Assembly (NCBI GenBank): GCA_965234685.1
Contig: OZ248539.1
Span: 1,178,001 to 1,242,000, forward strand
DNA length: 64,000 nucleotides
Direction: 5' to 3'
DNA from: Fimbriimonas planktonicus
Lineage (GTDB): Bacteria > Armatimonadota > Fimbriimonadia > Fimbriimonadales > Fimbriimonadaceae
Shown here one piece after another: positions 59,028 through 64,000 of the stretch; position 1 is the first letter of the stretch; every line of letters starts with the position of its first letter. The notes under the pieces were generated by a model. It was not told the origin of the DNA, ran no database searches, and saw only the letters and a list, made by a program, of their open reading frames with translations. Made by a program: the position numbers and the translations under genes.

Positions 59028-59894
59028 CTACTTTCTGCGAATGACGGATACCAGACAGGGCGTGTTTTCGGCCGTGGTGATGAGAGATTTGCCGTCTTCC
59101 GAGTACGCAATTCCCTCGCCCTGAAGGTCTAAATTTGTTCGAATCGCCATCGGCTCTTTCTTGGTCCAGCCGGCTGCACCCGCCGAAATATCCCACTCGT
59201 AAGCCGACATATAGGTTCGAAGTGCGAGGAATTTCCCATCAGGCGACACCGCTCCGCCCGTCACCATGCGCGATTCTTTGATGAATCCGCCCAGGTCCAC
59301 TTCCCCAACAAAAGTCAGCGTCTGAATTCCCTTGGTTTTCTCGAGCGAACCTTTGAAAACTTTTGATTTCCCCTTCTGCATTTTCACGCAAATCTGGAAT
59401 TCTCGACCACCGGGCATGATCAAAAGTGCCTCAGCATTGTAGGCATCGGGATAAACAAACTCGACCTTTTCGGCGAATTCGACCTCCTTAACCTGGTCAT
59501 CCGGCTCCTTGACGATGTACAGAACGAGCGACTTTCTTTTGCGACCATTGTTTCCAATGTCACCGATGGCCAGATACTTTTCGCCATCTCGCTCGAAGCT
59601 CGCGATATCTTCCCAATCTTGCGCGGTCGCGCCCTTTACGCGTACTTCTTGGGTGACCTTGCCTGACTCATCGAACCGGTAAAACCGCGGGTAATCACCG
59701 CTGTCGTTGTGGGTGAAATAAGTACCTGGATACCGAAGACTGGCCGCCACGCCAGACGATTCTTTGACCCGCGAGTCCTTGATTAGGCACAGAGTTTCTG
59801 GCCGAAGGTAGGTCCGATCCATCCTTTCGTCGGGGGAAAACCCGCACCCGGCGGCGAGCAATATCAATGCCGCGAAGATGGGGCTAACTCTCAT
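59028..59894 (-). CDS. Lipoprotein, predicted beta-propeller, unknown function
   Basis: 288 residues. A lipobox (LLAAGC near residue 12-17) marks it as a lipoprotein. ESSGVAASLRYPGTYFTHND, GDYPRFYRFDESG, TAQDWEDIASFE and AIGDIGNNGRKR match a widespread propeller-like family with no assigned reaction. Its ATG overlaps the stop of the glycosylase gene (ATGA), although a lipoprotein has no clear link to DNA repair. It may be carried along in the operon. Confidence 0.72.
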   Translation of the reverse strand: MRVSPIFAALILLAAGCGFSPDERMDRTYLRPETLCLIKDSRVKESSGVAASLRYPGTYFTHNDSGDYPRFYRFDESGKVTQEVRVKGATAQDWEDIASFERDGEKYLAIGDIGNNGRKRKSLVLYIVKEPDDQVKEVEFAEKVEFVYPDAYNAEALLIMPGGREFQICVKMQKGKSKVFKGSLEKTKGIQTLTFVGEVDLGGFIKESRMVTGGAVSPDGKFLALRTYMSAYEWDISAGAAGWTKKEPMAIRTNLDLQGEGIAYSEDGKSLITTAENTPCLVSVIRRK

Positions 59895-60772
59895 TTCGGC
59901 CCAGTGTACTTTCGGCTTCGTGCCATCACTTGGTTCTCACGGTACAGATACAAGTGCGCCCACCCCGCCCGTTCACCGAGCCTCGAACGGAGATAATCCC
60001 CGACCGCGCGGTACCGGAGCTCCGTCAACGCCGTACCGTGCCACTGGGGAAAGAAGTTGCGGGTAGCGGCTTGCCACATGTGCGTGTCCACTGGCACGGC
60101 GAGACCGTGATCGAAGGCAAAGAGACAAATGCAGTCCGATAGTTTTGGCCCGATCCCACCGATCTTGATGAGCTCGTTGAATGCCGTTTCGTACGGGCCA
60201 GACTTCAGTTCGGCGAGATAGGACTCCCCACCTCGTTCCAGAATGGCCCGAGCCGCACCGGGGATTCGAGGGCTCCGATATCCGAAGCCCTTCGCTCGGA
60301 GCTCAGCCTCGTCGATCCCGGCAATCCGCTCTAAGCTTGGAAATCGGCGTCCATGCCCACGAGACATGGGCTCACCAAACTCGGCCAGCGCGTTCACCAT
60401 AGAAGTGATTCGGAGCAGGTGGTTGTTCGGGCTACACAAGAAAGCAAAGAGAGTTTCTTGTGGACAGCTTGGCCGCATGAGTCGAAAGCCGCTTGCCGCA
60501 ACGGCTGCAGATTCCGGCAGGCTCGCGTCAATTTCTGCAACAACGTCGACAAGGGTTTCTTCCAAACGAAAGTGGGCACGGAAATCAGCCTCGGTACCTG
60601 TCGACTGAACCGCATAGCCGCCGTGAATCTTTTCGACGGCGTACCAGTGCTCCCCGTCGATTCCAAGCCAGCGCCCTTCGCCGTGCCGCGACCAACGGAA
60701 GACCTGCCCGCTCATGACGCAGTGGTCCAGGTCGAGTTCTTCTGCCGAGATCGCAATCTCGAACTCGTTCAA
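59891..60772 (-). CDS. ogg: 8-oxoguanine DNA glycosylase, OGG1-like
   Basis: 293 residues with the full OGG1 layout: SGQVFRW near the start, PQETLFAFLCSPNNHLLRI, and the HhH-GPD region IGGIGPKLSDCICLFAF with the catalytic Lys (in GPKLSDC) and Asp in AVPVDTHMW. It excises 8-oxoguanine. This is the eukaryote-like OGG1 form, less common in bacteria than MutM. It overlaps ligA by four bases and the following lipoprotein gene by four. Confidence 0.92.
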   Translation of the reverse strand: MNEFEIAISAEELDLDHCVMSGQVFRWSRHGEGRWLGIDGEHWYAVEKIHGGYAVQSTGTEADFRAHFRLEETLVDVVAEIDASLPESAAVAASGFRLMRPSCPQETLFAFLCSPNNHLLRITSMVNALAEFGEPMSRGHGRRFPSLERIAGIDEAELRAKGFGYRSPRIPGAARAILERGGESYLAELKSGPYETAFNELIKIGGIGPKLSDCICLFAFDHGLAVPVDTHMWQAATRNFFPQWHGTALTELRYRAVGDYLRSRLGERAGWAHLYLYRENQVMARSRKYTGPK

Positions 60773-62772
60773 ATCGAATTTTCCGGGAGCATGTCTAGGA
60801 ATTCTTGCTCGGTAAGCACGGTGACGCCAAGCTGTTCTGCCTTGGCGAGCTTTGACCCTGCGTTGGGGCCAGCGACGACGAATGAAGTCGCCTTGCTCAC
60901 GCTCCCGGCCGCTCGCCCACCGAGGTTCCGGACCGCTTCCTCCGCGGCCTCGCGGGTGAACTGCTCGAGCTTGCCGGTGAAGACAAAAATCTTGTCAAGA
61001 AATGCATCGCCGGTCGGTTCAGACTGCTCTACCGGCGTCACGCCGAGTTCCAAGAGCGAATCGACCATCTGGCGGTTTTCTTCGTCCTGCCACCACTCGA
61101 CAATCTCGCCGGCCGTGCGTTTGCCGATGTTGTCCACCGCGACAAGCCGCTCGAAAGTTGCCGCTCGCAACCCATTCAAGGTTCGGAATTCAATCGCCAG
61201 ATCTCTTGCGCCGCTTTCGCCGACCTCGGGAATCCCGAGGGCAAAAATGAACCTCGCCAGCGTCGGCTGTTTTCCGCTTTCAATATTTGCGAGGAGCTTT
61301 TCGATGCTCTTTTCGCCCAACCCATCGAGCTCCGAGAGCTCAGCTCGGCGTGAGTGCAGTCGGAAAATGCTTGGAATGTCGGTGAGAAATCCGTCCTGCA
61401 AGAGGCGCTCGATCAGCTTGTCGCCTAGGCCCTCGATGTCCAGCATCTTTCGGCTCACGAAATGCTGCAACCGAGAAGCAATCTGGGCTGGACAGGCCTT
61501 GTTCGGACACTTGAGCGCGATCTCTCCGTCTCGCCGAACAAGTGGTGTGGCGCAAACCGGGCACTCTTTCGGCGGTTCAGGCAGTGGAGCTTCTTCGGGT
61601 CGCTTCTCCAACACAGGACCAACAACCTCTGGGATGACGTCTCCCGCGCGCTGAACGATGACGGTATCCCCTTCCCGCAAATCCTTTCGCAGTACTTCGT
61701 CGAAGTTGTGCAAGGTTGCTCGGCTAACCGTAACTCCGCCGACATAAACTGGCTCCAAGTCCGCAACCGGAGTCACGTTGCCGGTTCGGCCGACTTGGCA
61801 GAAAATCCGGTTGAGCTTGGTGAAAGCTTGCTCAGATGGGAATTTATAGGCGATCGCCCATCGCGGACCGCGGGATGTGAAGCCGAGGGTTTCTTGGTCC
61901 GCGACGCTATCAACCTTGATCACAACGCCATCTATCCCGAATGGCAACTCAGCGCGAGCGGCTTGAACTTTGTTGACAAATTCGATGAGCTGATCGATGC
62001 CGGTTGCCTTCGTCTGCATTGGGTACACAGGAAATCCGGCGCGCTTCAGGCGCGCGTTGAGCTCGCTTTGGGCGCTCGCCAGCGGCGAATCTGTGAATCC
62101 GGTGCCGTAGGCATAAAAGTTGAGTTTCCGCTTTGCCGTGAGGGATGAATCCAGTTGTCTTAATCCACCAGCAGCGGCATTGCGAGGGTTGGCAAAAACC
62201 TGTTCTCCTCTTTCCGAACGTGCTTCATTCAATTCTGCAAAGACCGACCGCAGCATCATGACCTCGCCTCGAACTTCAACGGTGCCACCAAGGTCGTCTT
62301 GCAGTTCGAACGGTACGCCTCGAATGGTTCGTGCATTCTCGGTGACCAATTCTCCGGTCGTTCCGTCTCCACGAGTCGCCGCACTGATCAACTTGCCTTC
62401 AACGTAGGTCAGAGAAATCGAAGCGCCGTCAAACTTGAGCTCGACGAAGTAGCTCACGTCATCGCGGCCCAGCAGCTTCCGAATCCGCTCATCAAACTCT
62501 CGCAGCTCCTGCTCGCCAAAGGCGTTATCCAGCGAAAGCATGGGCACCCGGTGGGCGTAACTTTGGAAGGATTTGACCGGAGGGCCACCGACCCGAGCCG
62601 TCGGCGAGTTATCAACCTGCAGTTCCGGGTGGGCTAGCTCGAGAGCCACGAGCTCGTTGAACAGCAAGTCGTATTCGGAGTCACTGATCTCCGGATCGTC
62701 TAGAACGTAGTACCGATAAGCGTGGTGCTCGAGAACCTTTCTGAGTTCAGTTGCTCGATCCGCCGGGTTCAT
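60769..62772 (-). CDS. ligA: NAD-dependent DNA ligase
   Basis: 667 residues, standard size. YYVLDDPEISDSEYDLLFNE (Ia domain) leads; the adenylated Lys is in FVELKFDGASISLTY near 112; the zinc finger has CPVCATPL and CPNKACPAQIASRL; HhH repeats include LDGLGEKSIEKLL; and a BRCT domain closes (FVFTGKLEQFTREAAEEAV). It joins Okazaki fragments and repair nicks. It precedes ogg with a four-base overlap. Confidence 0.97.
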   Translation of the reverse strand: MNPADRATELRKVLEHHAYRYYVLDDPEISDSEYDLLFNELVALELAHPELQVDNSPTARVGGPPVKSFQSYAHRVPMLSLDNAFGEQELREFDERIRKLLGRDDVSYFVELKFDGASISLTYVEGKLISAATRGDGTTGELVTENARTIRGVPFELQDDLGGTVEVRGEVMMLRSVFAELNEARSERGEQVFANPRNAAAGGLRQLDSSLTAKRKLNFYAYGTGFTDSPLASAQSELNARLKRAGFPVYPMQTKATGIDQLIEFVNKVQAARAELPFGIDGVVIKVDSVADQETLGFTSRGPRWAIAYKFPSEQAFTKLNRIFCQVGRTGNVTPVADLEPVYVGGVTVSRATLHNFDEVLRKDLREGDTVIVQRAGDVIPEVVGPVLEKRPEEAPLPEPPKECPVCATPLVRRDGEIALKCPNKACPAQIASRLQHFVSRKMLDIEGLGDKLIERLLQDGFLTDIPSIFRLHSRRAELSELDGLGEKSIEKLLANIESGKQPTLARFIFALGIPEVGESGARDLAIEFRTLNGLRAATFERLVAVDNIGKRTAGEIVEWWQDEENRQMVDSLLELGVTPVEQSEPTGDAFLDKIFVFTGKLEQFTREAAEEAVRNLGGRAAGSVSKATSFVVAGPNAGSKLAKAEQLGVTVLTEQEFLDMLPENSI

Positions 62773-62787
62773 ATTGCTCCAGTAAGA

Positions 62788-63297
62788 TCAAACCAAATCG
62801 GAATCGACGTCGAGCAATTCGTCCGCGACGTAGATCGGGGCTTCGAATCGGAGTGCCATCGCGATGGCGTCCGAAGGGCGCGAGTCAATCTCAACTTCGG
62901 CGTTACCAGACTGCAGGTACATCTTCGCGTAATAGACTGCGTTCCAGAAGTCGTCGATGACGACTCGATCTATGTCGCATCCAACGCGATCTAGGATGTT
63001 CTTGATCAGATCGTGCGTCTGCGGCCGATCCGGCCGCTTCTGCTCGATGATGTACATAATCGCGTTGCTTTCCGATGCCCCGATGAGAATTGGGAGTTTT
63101 CTCACTCCGTCGGTCAGGAGCACAAAGTGAGAGATCCGGCCCTTGGTTTCGGCACCAAAGACGCCCTGCACGGAAACCTCTACAAGCTCGCCAAAGTTTC
63201 CTGGCTCACGCTCAGGATTCGACCCGCTATAGGGGAAAAACGAAGGCGGCGTCTCTAGGCCTTCGCCACCTTCTCCACCCTCGTACTCCTCTGCCAT
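62788..63297 (-). CDS. Bifunctional nuclease (BFN/DUF151) domain protein
   Basis: 169 residues. After about 30 acidic/Gly-rich residues, the BFN domain (about 38-150) contains VSVQGVFGAETKGRISHFVL, PILIGASESNAIMYII, THDLIKNILDRVG and SRPSDAIAMALRFEAPIYVA. The name comes from plant BFN proteins with DNase and RNase activity; bacterial roles are largely unassigned. It lies between rho and ligA on the same strand. Confidence 0.88.
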   Translation of the reverse strand: MAEEYEGGEGGEGLETPPSFFPYSGSNPEREPGNFGELVEVSVQGVFGAETKGRISHFVLLTDGVRKLPILIGASESNAIMYIIEQKRPDRPQTHDLIKNILDRVGCDIDRVVIDDFWNAVYYAKMYLQSGNAEVEIDSRPSDAIAMALRFEAPIYVADELLDVDSDLV

Positions 63298-63331
63298 CGA
63301 ACGTAGGTTACCCGCCGCTCAACCGGCTCTT

Positions 63332-64000
63332 CTAGACCGTTGCCTTAGTTCTTGCGATGACGGATTCGAGGAAGATGTTGTTCGTCGGCGTCCGCTTCAG
63401 GAGCTTGATGAGACCTTCAGTAGCTTCGACCGAGTTGTTCTCCTTTGCCATAAGTCGGCGCAGCTGAACAACACCTTCGAGTTCAATCTTCTCGAAGAGC
63501 AATTCTTCGTGTCGAGTCGAGGAGCGCCGAATGTCGACGGCCGGCCAGATTCTTCGTTCTGACAAATCACGGTCAAGGACGATTTCCATGTTGCCGGTTC
63601 CCTTCAGTTCTTCGAAGATCGCTTCATCCATCTTCGATCCGGTCTCGACGAGAACCGAAGCGACGATCGTGAGCGATCCGCCTTCTTCGATGTTTCGCGC
63701 GGCGCCAAAGAATCGACGTGGGCGATAAAGTGCCGCTGGGTCCAAACCTCCCGTAAGGGTTCTTCCAGACGGATTGATGGTTAAGTTGGACGCTCGCGAA
63801 AGTCGAGTGAGCGAGTCGAGCAGGATGACAACGTCTCGACCGGCTTCGACCAATCGCTTGGCCTGTTCGAGGCAAAGATCGGTCACCCGCATGTGATTCT
63901 CGGCGGGCTCATCGAAGGTCGATGAAATGACCTGACCGCGAACCGAACGCTTCATGTCGGTAACTTCTTCTGGTCGCTCATCAACGAGCAGAACCATCAA
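63332..64000 (-). CDS. rho: Transcription termination factor Rho (C-terminal part, 5' end beyond window)
   Basis: At least 222 residues, open at the window edge. LLVDERPEEVTDMKRSVRGQ, VILLDSLTRLSRASN (Walker B), GGLDPAALYRPRRFFGAARN (Q/R-loop area), LTIVASVLVETGSKMDEAIF and GTGNMEIVLDRDLSERRIWP are Rho. It unwinds RNA to end transcription. Presence of Rho fits the many convergent gene pairs here with no intrinsic terminator. The N-terminal RNA-binding domain is outside. Confidence 0.97.
   Translation of the reverse strand: MMVLLVDERPEEVTDMKRSVRGQVISSTFDEPAENHMRVTDLCLEQAKRLVEAGRDVVILLDSLTRLSRASNLTINPSGRTLTGGLDPAALYRPRRFFGAARNIEEGGSLTIVASVLVETGSKMDEAIFEELKGTGNMEIVLDRDLSERRIWPAVDIRRSSTRHEELLFEKIELEGVVQLRRLMAKENNSVEATEGLIKLLKRTPTNNIFLESVIARTKATV

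Noticed and set aside
1..64000. CRISPR arrays, prophage, transposases, toxin-antitoxin pairs
   Set aside because: I saw no regular spaced repeats, integrase, transposase or typical toxin motifs anywhere in the window.

Overview
The window is a gene-dense bacterial chromosome segment (about 50 protein genes, one tRNA; moderate-to-high GC). No phage, IS element, CRISPR array or integrase is visible. The best lineage guess is Armatimonadota, probably a Fimbriimonadia-like organism. This is inferred from a DUF1559-type pseudopilin with the FPVFAQAK continuation after its prepilin helix, a PafA-like Pup/UBact ligase outside Actinobacteria, SBBP/DUF7948-type secreted proteins, and Gram-negative-style lipoproteins and secreted enzymes. 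It is not proven from one window.

Layout. (1) 1-7.5 kb: two coupled M16-type peptidase genes (one cut by the window edge) behind an SDR oxidoreductase, a cytochrome c/copper monooxygenase-like protein, a pseudopilin, and an ECF sigma factor followed by a tiny membrane protein and a large membrane protein, all with start/stop overlaps. (2) 7.6-28.6 kb: the str-S10-spc ribosomal supercluster in canonical order on the minus strand (rpsL, rpsG, fusA, tuf, rpsJ, rplC, D, W, B, rpsS, rplV, rpsC, rplP, rpmC, rpsQ, rplN, rplX, rplE). It is broken into separate transcription units by intrinsic terminators and by inserted genes: a DUF7948 propeller protein, three small membrane paralogues, a polytopic membrane protein with a Gly/Pro-rich insert, a carbonic anhydrase and another secreted protein. 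The spc part ends at rplE with a terminator. (3) 28.9-37.5 kb: a fasciclin protein, a clostripain-like lipoprotein, a LuxR-type regulator overlapping a dicarboxylate symporter, a redoxin, exonuclease III and dihydroorotase. (4) 37.5-49.4 kb: the PafA-like ligase, accD-accA, a GH10 xylanase, aspS, an aldo/keto reductase, nadC-birA, tRNA-Gly(GCC), an IMPase-family phosphatase and a peroxiredoxin-like protein. (5) 49.4-64 kb: the primary-type sigma factor with dnaG, a Gly-rich secreted protein, trxA, murJ, a thiolase, then a long minus-strand run rho-BFN-ligA-ogg-lipoprotein-3D protein-rsmA-queG.

How the genes work together. Most are housekeeping: translation (ribosomal proteins, EF-Tu, EF-G, AspRS, tRNA, RsmA, QueG), replication and repair (DnaG, LigA, Ogg, exonuclease III), transcription (sigma factors, Rho), fatty-acid initiation (AccA, AccD, with BirA for biotinylation), NAD and pyrimidine synthesis (NadC, PyrC) and wall synthesis (MurJ). 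Genes are tightly packed: many starts overlap the preceding stop (ATGA, GTGA, TTGA, TAATG), and several convergent pairs overlap or abut.

Most worth a second look: the PafA-like ligase with no modifier or proteasome gene beside it; Val/Glu/Thr-rich extensions on three ribosomal proteins encoded close together (L22, L16, S17); the broken-up but order-preserving ribosomal supercluster; the coupled sigma/mini-membrane/large-membrane operon; and the low-complexity Gly/Pro-rich insert in a membrane protein. I did not find a clearly new defence or mobile system.
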